From the NCBI GenBank assembly GCA_021437785.1, contig JAILYB010000100.1:1054001-1118000 (forward strand): DNA of 64,000 nt, given 5' to 3'. Both the position numbers and the translations under genes were made by a program. Positions 41,562 through 51,625 of the stretch are shown here, piece after piece. This DNA comes from Rhodomyrtus psidioides. Lineage: Eukaryota; Streptophyta; Magnoliopsida; Myrtales; Myrtaceae. The notes under the pieces were generated by a model that saw only the letters and a list, made by a program, of their open reading frames with translations, had not been told where the DNA came from and made no database searches. Position 1 is the stretch's first letter. The number at the start of each line of letters is the position of its first letter.

Positions 41562-41575
41562 CAAATAGGGGCAGC
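41562..41575 (+). other. Polypurine tract of AB
   Basis: CAAATAGGGGCAGC directly before the 3' LTR. Compared with AAAGAGGGGCAGC in the relatives it is interrupted by a T. Confidence 0.75.
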
Positions 41576-44053
41576 TGTTGACACCTAATTTTTGACCATA
41601 TATTATTGTGATTTTCATTTTTAAAAGTTAATTAAAAATAGCAAAAAAAATCATAAAATTGCAAAATCAACTTCGGAAGCCTTGGCCTAGCCTCAAGAGC
41701 CAATTTTGAACAAAAAAAAAATATTTTTCGTAATTTTTAATATTTTTTGGAATTTATTTAATTATTAAAAATACCAAAAAAATCAGAAAAATACCATACG
41801 TGGTCCGAAAAAGACACAAAAATATTCAATAATTTTGTTTTAATTTCCTATTCAAGTGTGTCACTTTAAACCTTGAAAATTTGGCTCAGGTCACTATGTT
41901 CATTCACAAACATAAACCCGAACCGAGCCTAAAAAAATCCTTTTCGAGTCTTTTAATTTTCAATTCTCACTTTTTACAAGCTACGACATTGGGTTCTAAA
42001 GTCTTGAAGTGCAATTGGGTCAATTTGCCCTCCAATTTGGTCAATTTTAAACAAAAGGGCTTAATTGCACAAAAATCTTTCAATTTAGTCCCCGGTTTCA
42101 CAATTTTTGAAATTAAATTTCATGCGGGCATACCCATTGCAAATAAACACCTCTACCCTATGTTTTTCATCATGATGAATCCATTGGTGACCTCCATTTT
42201 GGCTAATTCGGTCGTTTGGGCCCTCGATTAAGCAGAAATCAAATTCGGATCCCAAGGGCAATTTGGGGTTTTCACTAAATTTCAATCAATTGATTCACGA
42301 AAATACCCCTATTTAATAGCAAACACGTCAAGGAGTCCGATTTTGCCATCAATTTCATGAAAAGAGGTGGATTTGAGGCGGAATTTGGCATAATTTGGTC
42401 GAACCGGGCCGGTCGGGTCAGCCCGACCCGACCCGGTCCGACCGAGTCTGCACTTGCAGACCCACTGTTGCAAAAAAAAAAGAGCGCACCGAGTAGGGGA
42501 GGACGAGGACAACATGGGGGATCGATGTTTTTAGAAAAAGAATGACAGGAATGGGGGAACAAAGGCTGGTGGTCGAGAAAGGGCAGAAAGGCCGGTCGGC
42601 CACGGTGAAGGCCGGTTGGCCATCGACAAAGGGAGGCCGAGGGAGAGAGTTCGGGGCAGGGGGTTTTTGGTGAGGAGAGAGCGAGAGAGAAGAAAAAAAA
42701 AAGAGGAAGGGCGACGGAGAGTGTGGGGAAGCCAGGTCGAGACGGTGGGATCGCCCCGAGTCGCCGTCGCCGCCGGCGGAGCCAGGTCAATCTCCCTCCC
42801 CTGCTTTTACTCTGTTTTTCGGCCGTTGAACAGGGCTCGCCCGTCCGGCTCGATTTCGATCGAGTCGGACCGAAAGCGATAGTACCCGATCCCCCTAACG
42901 GTGCGTATGAGATTACTAAATAACCATCTTGGCACGGTATCCCTCGTCGAGCTTCGACGAAATCATTTTAGCAAGTTTCCGAGAACGCACGCCACATGCT
43001 CGACGAAAGTCCTAAAGTGAACACGTTCGGTAGATCCGAGTTATGAACTGTAGCCGCCTCGATTTCGTGTTTTCATGCTCAAAATCGTATTACGAATGTC
43101 TACTCCCCTCAGCTTGATGTTTATTTTGCACGAAAATCCATCGAGGGAGACGGTCGGAGCTTTACTAGGCGCGGGTCGAGCCGAGGGCTTGCACCGGCGA
43201 AACCAGCTGCCGCCGAGCCCTACGGGACCTCAGGTAAGTCTTCAGACCTTATTTCTATGCTTCTTGAATGGATAAAATGAGCTTTAAACGCAAAGAAATT
43301 TCTCTGCAAATTCCCGCCGGAACCAGTTCGGCCACCGCGCCTCCGGAGGGGTTTCCGACGTAAGTGGTGCTCTATTTTGGCTGAATGCTAATGCTAGGTT
43401 GTCGAAGGTTTGAGTGGCACCGAAAAAGCTGAAAAATCAGGGGGTTTTCACGTCGGTTCGCGACGTTCCGGCGACCTCGCCGGAATTTTTACTGTTCCGG
43501 CGAGGCGCCGGTCGTCTTCTACGGCGAACCGACGGCCTGTTGACCGGTCAACGGATGACGTGGCGCGCCACGTCAGCGGCCACGTCAGCCGGGTGGGGCC
43601 GCGGCGGTAAAAAAACAAGACCCAGATCGGACGGCCGTGGCTTCGCCACGTGTCGCGATCTGGGATTTTTGGAAAATTAAAATAATTTTCAGAATTAATA
43701 AATGATTTTCGAAAATAATAAAAATATTTTGATCCGATGGTCGACGTTGCGCCAAGTGGCGCTCTCTGGAACGTCTGATCTGCGGCTAGATCGGACGTTT
43801 CACGGGAGGCCACGTGGCGCTCTCTGGTCCATCCGATGGGAGGGTTTTCTGATAATAATAATAAATTCAAAAAAAAATCAATAAAAATTCAAAAAAATCA
43901 TAAAAAAATTCAAAAAAATTCGTAAAATTCAGAAAAATTCTAAAAAATTCCAGAAAATAGGAAATGGCAACATTCAACTGGCCATGACCTCTTCCGGGTC
44001 TTTCGACCCCCGGTCTTTCCAAGAATGACGGTTTTGCCCTTCCGGCAAACCGT
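41576..44053 (+). repeat. 3' LTR of AB, first part
   Basis: Matches 33056-35538. It is interrupted by CD inside the third arm of a stem-loop (GGCAAACCGT|C). The remaining 819 bp resume at 55593. Confidence 0.93.
44049..44053. other. Left target-site duplication of CD (ACCGT)
   Basis: ACCGT precedes TGTTGACACC and is repeated at 55588-55592 after GCGACA. Collapsing both restores the AB LTR sequence as seen at 35521-35545. Confidence 0.95.
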
Positions 44054-45211
44054 TGTTGACACCTGATTTTTGATCTGTCTTTCATAGTTTATTTTTAAAA
44101 AATTCATAAAAAATCTATAAAATGTTAAAAAAATTAAAAAATCATCTTTGGTAGCCTTGACCAAGCTAAAGGAACTATTTTTGATAAAAAATAATTTTTC
44201 ATATTTTTTAATATTTTCCAAAAATAGAAAAATACATGAAAAATGAAGAAAAATAGCGTTCGCTGTCGTAAAAATATAGAAAAATAGTCAATATTTTTAT
44301 TTTAATTTCTTTTACATTTTGAACTCATAAATAGTCAAAATTCAAGTTCAATTGCATGTGTTTCTTCACGACGCATAGAGTTGAATTTAGCAAAAAAATG
44401 TCATTTGAGTATTTTAATTTGTAAATTTCTACATCTTTTTTAGTCTTGACGTCCAATTAGATCGACCACCATCTACAATAAATACCCCTTGCTGAATATT
44501 TTCGTTTTTGTTTCACATGATTTCATGGTGTAAAACACCGAGTGGATCCCCAAATATAATCGGGTCGGCATGAGCTCAATAGCTCGTCCAAGACCAAACC
44601 ATGGCACGGCGAACCCCATGTGAGTACTCTCGAACTCCTTCGATGCTTCCTAATGCTTTTTTTAGGTTAGATCGTGTGTAGAATGGCTAGGACAGCTAAA
44701 TCATTCTTGAGCTGTGATTGATAAATATGGCCTTACTAGGAATGCCATGTGATTTATTTGCATATCTAGATTCCTTGAGTTGCGCATTTTATTACTGATT
44801 GTGATTGCTAGGATAATCACTCATATCTGCATGAATTTCTAGATTTAGGGTTCATACCTTACTCATCCGCATGAATCTCAGGCTAGAAAATTCAGTCAAC
44901 TTTGGTACCGAAAGGGCATCAACTCTGACAGTTGGTGTAACTAAGTCCCCGAAACCATTTCTCTGGTTCTCGCAGAATTGAATAGAAACTCCCAACTATT
45001 CGATTGGGTGGTCCAATCATACCCTAAAAAAATGATTGGTGGCGACTCCATGGCATGCACACTTAGCACATGTCACTAGACCACACTGAAAGTCGATCAC
45101 GCATACCTCCGTTGCGATTTGGGTAATGGGCCTTGGGAGAGGCCCGCGTCCGACCAGACAGGACGGCCCATTAGCCCTCGAGAGCCCGACAACCTCAAGA
45201 GGGTCGCGACA
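44054..45211 (+). repeat. 5' LTR of element CD, 1.16 kb
   Basis: Starts TGTTGACACCTGATTTTTGA and ends GGGTCGCGACA, the Ogre/AB termini, but is a third of their length. Shares with them a U5 block (GGTACCGAAAGGGC, AAGTCCCCGAA, CTCTGGTT). Differs from 54420-55587 at about a dozen positions plus one roughly 10-bp indel, by eye. Confidence 0.95.
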
Positions 45212-45214
45212 GAC

Positions 45215-45233
45215 TGGCGACACCGCTGGGGAC
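45215..45233 (+). other. Primer binding site of CD
   Basis: TGGCGACACCGCTGGGGAC three bases after the LTR, differing by one base from that of the Ogre element. Confidence 0.85.
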
Positions 45234-45631
45234 TGGTTCTTAACCATTTAGTGGACTTGAGCCGATTAAAAAGTTGATTGATTCTTCTAACCTAATTTTA
45301 TGCAGATGCTCTCGAAAGTGAGGTGTATATGCTAACGAATGTGTTAGATGTTTTGTAGACGGGAGAAATAAGGGGTGAAGTGCTTGTTAACTTTGTTTTA
45401 TGCAGGCAGGAGTTTTGGATGTATGATTGTGTGGATGTTTATATTGAAGCGGTGATTGTTAAATAAAATGCATGTCTTTTGCTTTAGCACGACACAATGA
45501 ATACACACAATTGCGCCTAAAACCCCAGGCGCCCTCTTTAGGAACACAATAGAAGGAATTGAAAATGGAATCTCCGTGAGGAAAAACATGGGGTAATCCA
45601 CTTTTCAATTCCGCTCACTTCGAACTATGGA
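45234..45631 (+). other. CD leader
   Basis: Carries CTAACCTAATTTTATGCAG, then 17 nt, then GAG|GTGTAT, and a second TTTTATGCAG, in the same order as the AB and Ogre leaders. No gene seen. Confidence 0.55.
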
Positions 45632-46069
45632 TTGAGTCCCAATGCAACGATAGTTGTGCAATGGAATCGGCTCTTCCCAGAATTCGAGGTGAGAACCTTG
45701 GCTTTAGGTTCCAAGCCCTATCTTTTGATTTTTAGGAGTTTTCCCTCACTTGTCTCATGCGTTTGTCTATGGAAGGTTAGTATACCTAACACTGCTAAAA
45801 ATACAGAGAAGCTTGATTTTCTCTTAAGTTTGGTTGGTAAGATTTTTCTATCCCTCGAACTTGTTACAGCTCTTAATCATTATATTCATTGCATAATTCC
45901 GGTGATTGGATTAAATGCCATTTTGAGGATAGATAGGTGTGTTTTCCTCCCAATGTTCTTGATGGAAGATGAAGATGGTGTCATCCCATTACGAACGCCA
46001 AGTGGACAAGAAGAGCCTGCTATGGACATCATTGAGGTATCATCTAATGAAGATGACGATTTGGAATAG
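45632..46069 (+). CDS. CD leader ORF with SUMO-interaction-like tail
   Basis: This 145-aa frame occupies the position of the leader ORF in the Ogre element (24427-25134). Its C-terminus is acidic, MDIIEVSSNEDDDLE, with I133-I134-E-V136 followed by Ser and acidic residues; the Ogre ORF has VIEISSDEEE. The rest is hydrophobic or low-information and does not match by eye, so it may be a decayed or partly spliced remnant. No family recognised. Confidence 0.35.
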   Translation: MSPNATIVVQWNRLFPEFEVRTLALGSKPYLLIFRSFPSLVSCVCLWKVSIPNTAKNTEKLDFLLSLVGKIFLSLELVTALNHYIHCIIPVIGLNAILRIDRCVFLPMFLMEDEDGVIPLRTPSGQEEPAMDIIEVSSNEDDDLE

Positions 46070-47095
46070 GTGATCCTGAAGTCACGTCTCAAAGATCGAA
46101 ACTGGGGCATCTCTAAGTATTAAGATCACATTCCTTTGTTTTAATTTTCATTTCTAGCCTTCTTGTATAGGATTTATTATGCTGAGATCCTCTCTATTTG
46201 ATCCCTTAGATTGATTGTATTAGGGATCTATTTGTGTTTATAGACATTCAGATTGAAATTTGTTGTATTTCTATTGACTTGTCATTGGAATGTGATAGTG
46301 GCATTTCTTCTAATCACTCGAATACTCCAAAATCAATTTTATAATTCCTTTGGATGAAATTGAAATTGGAAGTCTTATACAACCTTTTGGCCGTATAGGG
46401 CAATACAATCCCAATTTCGCCAGAAGGAACTATAAACTTGAATTGGTTCATGCATGTTTTGCATCATTGGTAATCCACAATAATTGATCAAGAGTATTCG
46501 TGTTTTTCAAATTTAATGAAAAGATAGATATCCAAATTACTCTCGTTCTTAGAAAACGGCTTTAATTTGGATACCGTATCTTCAATTGAATTTAAAACAC
46601 ATCGTAATTGTGTACTTTTGAACATTCCATTGATTTTCTTGGAATTGATCAAAGGCGATTATCGTGAATTACATTCCTTTCAATGATATGCTTTCCTTTG
46701 AGGAATATTGATAAAAGCTTTTGCACAAGGCCAAAACCCTTGTAAAAGCTCTTATCCCTATTAATCACAAGTAAGCATAAAATTGAAATGATTTATGCTT
46801 TATTTTTCAAATTCTTTCTTCTGATTCTGCCTTTTCATTTGAAACAGGTTAAAAACAAGTAGAGAAGAGAAGTCTTTTTGTGGATAATCGCGGTGGGAGG
46901 TTCCTTTATCCGATCATAAGCAAGATTAAAAAATCAAGATGTACACGCTCGAATCATCAATGTCAAAGCGCAGCTTGCCTAGGTTGAGAGTGGTCAGGTG
47001 TTCGAGAAAGTCAGCCATACAGAAGTTGAGACACACACATTAGAGCTTTCATTCATTTCGCTCAATCGAGGGACCTTAAAAGCAGATCATACAAA
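46070..47095 (+). other. CD leader end and start of private segment
   Basis: Up to about 46245 it matches AB 36955-37135 (ATTGTATTAGGGATCTATTTG). From about 46250 the sequence is unique in this window, AT-rich and without a convincing ORF. It lies downstream of the minus-strand coiled-coil ORF and may hold that gene's 3' end. Confidence 0.5.
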
Positions 47096-47827
47096 TCATC
47101 GGGGTGGAAACATAAAACCGCAATGAGCCCTAATTAGCATCACAAAGGAACCAAGTTGGCCCTCCATATTATTGATGCTTTGCTTATACTCACCACCTCG
47201 AGACTCGAGATCTGCAAGCTTAAGAAGAAGGCGTTTACATTCCCCTTTAAGCTCGGCAACCTTGGTCCCGTGATCTTCGGCGGCTATTTCCAGGTCCCGA
47301 ACTAGTCCTCTCCCATGGGCTATATCCGCGGTAATACTATCAAGCCTTTCTTCCTGCCACTCACATTGAAACTTCAACACGACATTACGACGGTCGTGCT
47401 CATAGGTGGTCAGGGATAAGGCTAAGCGCTCCACCAAATTTCCCCTCTCGCGAAGCAACATCGAGACTCGCTTGTTGGCGAACTCAACAGCCTTTCTGTG
47501 ACTATCGGCCACAAGGTTGGCCAACACCAAGCAGTTGGACCGATCCTCATAGCGAGCTCGCAAAACGTGAGCCACGGTAGCTTTTCGATGAGCGACACGG
47601 TAAGTCTCTAAAAAGTTTATAAAGAGGGTTGGGAAGATTCTATATTCCCTCTCTAAATTAGTGCCCTCGATGGAGGTGGTGTCTATTTCCACGAGCAAAA
47701 TGCAGATTTCATCTTCAGTTTCTGGGTGATCGGCTATATGAGCATAGCCTCGACCGAGGAGGTTATAAAGTTTTTCCCACTGGGCCAAAATTTCGGCCGA
47801 GAAAGCGCGAATAGGAGAGGAGGTCAT
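47096..47827 (-). CDS. Coiled-coil protein of unknown function inside CD
   Basis: This 243-aa ORF, antisense to CD, begins MTSSPIRAFSAEILAQWEK. Residues about 100-235 are rich in E, K, R and L with heptad-like spacing (LLRERGNLVERLALSL, LKGECKRLLLKLADLE), suggesting a long coiled coil. There is no signal peptide or membrane segment. The C-terminus is AHCGFMFPPR. A TATA box lies about 100 nt upstream, and the intervening leader is CT-rich, like plant 5' UTRs. It is divergent to the homeodomain-GARP gene, with 647 bp between start codons. It is not similar to gag, pol or ORF1 by eye. It could be host-derived or one of the extra antisense ORFs known in Tat-lineage elements. Confidence 0.6.
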   Translation of the reverse strand: MTSSPIRAFSAEILAQWEKLYNLLGRGYAHIADHPETEDEICILLVEIDTTSIEGTNLEREYRIFPTLFINFLETYRVAHRKATVAHVLRARYEDRSNCLVLANLVADSHRKAVEFANKRVSMLLRERGNLVERLALSLTTYEHDRRNVVLKFQCEWQEERLDSITADIAHGRGLVRDLEIAAEDHGTKVAELKGECKRLLLKLADLESRGGEYKQSINNMEGQLGSFVMLIRAHCGFMFPPR

Positions 47828-48474
47828 TTTCGTTGGAGTGAGGGAGAAGAAGATGAGTGTGGTAGAGAGATTAAAATAAGAAAAGGCAATTATGTAAGAG
47901 TGTTAATCTTCTCTGCATTAACTCCTCCTTTTATAGCAACTCGAGAATGAAGAAAGGCACAGCAATAATGCTCGTGGAGCCAAGTTAATTGGGTAAAGCA
48001 GTGGTGGCTCTTTCGGTGAACCATCAGATCTGTCCCAGTCCGCGATTTCAGGCTTGATAAACCTAAAAAAGTTGTAAAAAGATATGTCGATGTCACCATA
48101 TTAAAAATGAGCGGGAGTTAAGCGCAACTATCGAAAAAAGTTGCGAAAGGATTTGGCGGTCCCATCATATTAAAAAACTGAGCAGGAGGCGAGCGTAGTG
48201 CCACCTTTTTGAAAATAAGTGGGAGACAGACATGGATATCGAGAAAAGGAAATCGATTTGGTGTCCCTCCACGTTGAAAAGAAGAAAGAAGACGTCAAAG
48301 CGGGAAATACGAAATCTTGGGAGCAACGCTTGCCTGATGATCCTCATCCATGTTTAAAGAACGTTTCATGGGCATACAGAACCACTCAAAAGAAAATTTA
48401 GAGAGAGTGAGCATACATGAGAGAGTAGAGAACCCTGAGTGAGCAAAAATTGATCGAACATTTTTCGATCCAAC
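47828..48474. promoter_or_regulatory. Divergent intergenic region between the two CD genes
   Basis: Holds the TATA box of the minus-strand gene and, at about 48065-48199, two copies of a 69-bp imperfect direct repeat (AAAAAAGTTG ... CATATTAAAAA ... GAGC), with a partial third after 48205. No clear TATA box is seen upstream of the plus-strand gene; CATATTAAAAA at about 48097 and 48166 is the only weak candidate. Confidence 0.5.
47929..47935 (-). promoter_or_regulatory. TATA box of the coiled-coil gene
   Basis: GCTATAAAAGG on the minus strand, about 100 nt before the ATG at 47827, placing a start site near 47900 and giving a CT-rich leader of roughly 70-75 nt. Confidence 0.65.
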
Positions 48475-50064
48475 ATGTTTGAGGGTTACCATCAGTTGCT
48501 AGAGGCGACTGATCCAAAAATCTCAAAAAATGAACTACTGAGAGATCTCGAAGATTCCAGGATGGCGTCTGGTACCAGAACCACAGAACCCAACCCTTTC
48601 GGCAACGAAGTTCAGGATCTCAGCAGCGACGACAACAGCAGCAGCGATGGTCAATCCCGGAAAAGGAAACGTCGCCAGTGCCACACTCAGAATGAAATCC
48701 AAGAGCTTGAAGCTTTCTTTAGTGAATGCCCTCTCCCGAACATGAAACAAAGAAATGAATTGGGCCAGAAGCTTGGGATGAAACCTTTGAGGGTCAAGTT
48801 TTGGTTTCAAAATAAGCGAGCCAAATTGAGGGCTCAACACAGACGTCAAGAACTTGCGATTCTAAAGGAGGAAAACGAAAAGCTTCGAGCGGAGAACATG
48901 AGGTATAAGAAAGCTCCCAGCACTATCGCTTGCCTTAATTGCGGTGGCCCTATCACTCTCGGCGAAATGTTCCTTGATAAGCCTTATATGAGGATTGAAA
49001 ATGCTCATTCACCACCCCACTCCCTCGAACCATCTTCGATACAATCGGATTTTGTTGGAGATATGCATGAACAAATCAATTCTACGAAGTCAATATCGAT
49101 GCCTTCTAAAGGATGTGATATGCGTCACCATGATTGGAGTTTCCTTAACGATGAGCTTACTATCACGACCGACCAATCCAAAGCTGATGAATTCCCTCCA
49201 CAACAATTTCCGGCTCGATCAAATTCTACTGGAAATAGGCCAGAGAGCAATAGCCAAGTTGTCAACACTGTTCCGGGTCGCAAGAAGACGAGGGTCAATT
49301 GGTCCCCCGAGCTTCATCTCAAGTTCCTTAGTGCGGTTCAGCAACTAGGGATCAACTCAGCATATCCAACGCGCATACTTGAGATCATGAACATACCAGA
49401 ACTCACTAAAGATGGAGTCGCGAGTCACCTCAAGAGCTACAGAAGGGCGCTAAGACAGCGCCACACAGCATTGAACCTGAAAGAACTCAACTTGTGCCTA
49501 AACACTAGGCATGGCTATAACTACAATGCCCCTGAAGTAAGAAATACCCTGCCGAATCTAGGCACCGACCAAGCTGGTAGCAGCACCATCGACTACTTGG
49601 GCGCTAATCAGAATATTCCCCCGAATCATCTCAGCACCCCTCAAGAGTATATGCCACAAGTGCAGCAGGTACGAACTCCTTGGTTTGAGCAGCAACTTTT
49701 CGCTAGTGCTCTTCCTATCCCCGATCAACATATTGCGCCTAGTGTTCAAAGATCTGCCCGGCTTGGGCATATGATTTCGGAAGATCAAGCGGGCGGATGC
49801 TTTGAGGATTTTTGTTTCTCCCATTCCCAAATGGAAGGTGCTTTTGATAGTGAACCGATCAATCATCCTCTTATAATCTCGAGCAACGACGAAGGTTCTA
49901 GCTCGAAGAATCAGATCGCTCACAACAGAAACAGGAATCCTTCAACGCCAAGCGATGATGGTCAACCCGAATATCAGTTGCTCGAAGAATCAAAAGATTT
50001 CCTTGATGAGGAGCTCCATATCTGGATCGATCAGTTTAAAACTGATGGACTTATGAAGTTATGA
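48475..50064 (+). CDS. HD-Zip IV homeodomain - GARP fusion transcription factor (intronless)
   Basis: This uninterrupted 529-aa ORF encodes a likely nuclear DNA-binding protein. Residues 1-62 resemble the N-terminus of the PDF2/ATML1 group of HD-Zip IV (starts MFE, acidic/Ser region, basic RKRKRR). The homeodomain spans about 63-120 with recognition helix VKFWFQNKRAKLR. A zipper-like helix follows (ELAILKEENEKLRAENMRY, 126-144), then the HD-Zip IV signature CLNCGGP (153-159) and LGEM...MRIENA. The lipid-binding START domain that should follow is absent. Instead a GARP domain spans about 268-328 (RVNWSPELHLKFLSAVQQLG, VASHLKSYR), closest in pattern to type-B ARR/LUX proteins, without a receiver domain. 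The C-terminus is Gln/Asn/Ser-rich and acidic at the end, a possible activation region. HD-Zip IV proteins usually have 700-800 aa and genes with many introns. M1 is supported by MFE; M30 has a good Kozak context. Expression and binding are inferred. Confidence 0.88.
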   Translation: MFEGYHQLLEATDPKISKNELLRDLEDSRMASGTRTTEPNPFGNEVQDLSSDDNSSSDGQSRKRKRRQCHTQNEIQELEAFFSECPLPNMKQRNELGQKLGMKPLRVKFWFQNKRAKLRAQHRRQELAILKEENEKLRAENMRYKKAPSTIACLNCGGPITLGEMFLDKPYMRIENAHSPPHSLEPSSIQSDFVGDMHEQINSTKSISMPSKGCDMRHHDWSFLNDELTITTDQSKADEFPPQQFPARSNSTGNRPESNSQVVNTVPGRKKTRVNWSPELHLKFLSAVQQLGINSAYPTRILEIMNIPELTKDGVASHLKSYRRALRQRHTALNLKELNLCLNTRHGYNYNAPEVRNTLPNLGTDQAGSSTIDYLGANQNIPPNHLSTPQEYMPQVQQVRTPWFEQQLFASALPIPDQHIAPSVQRSARLGHMISEDQAGGCFEDFCFSHSQMEGAFDSEPINHPLIISSNDEGSSSKNQIAHNRNRNPSTPSDDGQPEYQLLEESKDFLDEELHIWIDQFKTDGLMKL

Positions 50065-50830
50065 TCCAAAATGACGATTATATGTCTGATTCATGGTGTA
50101 GCTAGCTGATCACCGAGAATCCTCAAGGGAACTAGGCACATGTGAATGGATGTATCATTAATCTTTCTGTCATAAAGTCTTCCATGCAAGATAATCTTCC
50201 TTAATGCCTAGAGTTAATCTGGGGCAGCGATCAGTACTACCTGCGAGCATCATCATGCTTGAGTACGACAATCCCTTGTTAGATTAGAGTCGAGGCGAAT
50301 CAATTGAACGCCACGAAGAAAAACATTTAAAGGCTTCACATAGGAAAATGCGAGCAAAAGCCCGAGCGAGCTCAAAGACGGTTAGCTCTGTATCGTTCTA
50401 AGGGACCTTTAGTCGTTATGAACTCTAAATTTAGCTTGTTTCATTCTCAATGGGGGTCGCTAACTGCTTCAAGAATTTTATAACAAAAAACGAACCAGTT
50501 AGGGACGCCAATAGTGCTGTGTCTTGGTAGTCAGTGAACTGGAAGTGGTACGAAACGTCAGGAGTTCGATCTCAGGATTGAAAAATCATTTTATCAGTTT
50601 GTCTATCACCCGATGAAGTTCAAAGAGATTCGACGCAGATGACTATAGAACTTGGGGCAATTCGAAAATCATCGATTCATTTTCATCAAGCGGCGAAGTT
50701 GGTATTGTAAAATGTGAAGCACGCAAATGACAAATCCGAAGCAGAAGGAGATGAATCATGATTCGCTTATCCAAGGTCGGGATTTCAACCTTCGACTAAA
50801 GCCAAATCTAGGATGAGTTTTTGATCTTGC
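50065..50830 (+). other. 3' flank of the fusion gene within CD
   Basis: No ORF or domain. No poly(A) tract is seen after the stop codon. A stretch near 50520-50575 has loose A-box/B-box resemblance but is not convincing. The private segment ends around 50830, where similarity to AB (GAAAATGGNGGCAAAC) resumes. Confidence 0.5.
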
Positions 50831-51038
50831 CCACTCGACAAAACCCATCTCCACTGAAAATGGGGGCAAACCATTCCTACATCTGGAAAGCATGTCGAAG
50901 CCGAAGACATCAAATTCATCGTTTGATCCGTGGGGCAAGTCCCCGAAGCGATAGTTATCATCCGCAGAGCGTAATGGAATCCATCCTTTCAATGTAAAAC
51001 ACATTTGGCCGCGGAGCCACCCATTTGGTAAAAAGAAC
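50831..51038 (+). other. Start of the shared 3' region of CD
   Basis: Collinear with AB from about 37150. Its right end runs into the first mini-intron-like unit. No gene. Confidence 0.5.
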
Positions 51039-51625
51039 GTATCGTTCCTAAATGATTTTCAATCAGATGCGGGGATAATGTTCTCTCATTTTCCTCTCAG
51101 GTGATGAACAGAGATGAGGCACCCAAGAAGCTATGCATTCAAATAACAAAACAGTGCATGAAACACGCCCAAAAAGATGAATGAATCTCTTCCGACGTAA
51201 ATCCTCGAGGTGGATTCGTTGCCCAACCAGACGAAGAAATCATGGCCACAAGCTTGAGGGCCGGCTTCTACAATCCGCACATTGGCATGCAGAATGGAAT
51301 TCAAATCAAGAGTAAAGTAGTATCGTCCCAATTTGTTTTGAATTTGGAAACCCAAAATAATGCTTAGTATTTATCCTTGGCAGGAGCTCGCCATCAGGGC
51401 AAACATGTAAATTTCATTTTTCTCCAAAAACCAAGAAGTCGAAAGAACTTTAGAACACCCAACAATCTTGTGTTACTATGTGAAGTGCAGATTTTCACAA
51501 CCCTTGTACACTCGTTGGAGCATATGACCAAGGGTAAGATGTATCGTTCCAATTTTTGTAAAGTTTTAGAATATACAATGACATATCCCTTTTATATATC
51601 CAGGATCTCCAGCCTCGATGGGCAG
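51039..51625 (+). other. Mini-intron-like array of CD
   Basis: Units at 51039-51100 (62 nt, ends TTTTCCTCTCAG), 51320-51383 (64 nt) and 51541-51603 (63 nt), each starting GTATCGTYCC. The last is followed by a 22-nt block (51604-51625, GATCTCCAGCC...GGGCAG) and GTAAGTATCC. The order and spacing logic are the same as in AB and the Ogre element although the internal sequence has diverged. Confidence 0.6.

Noticed and set aside
45850..50064. Treating the homeodomain-GARP ORF as an ordinary host gene hit by transposons
   Set aside because: LTRs, primer site, polypurine tract and exact TSD enclose it, and shared family sequence borders it on both sides within the element, so it moved with the element.
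50515..50580. Possible SINE or tRNA-like A and B boxes (GTTCGATCTC near 50565)
   Set aside because: The A-box match is poor, no cloverleaf or 3' tail or flanking duplication is visible.
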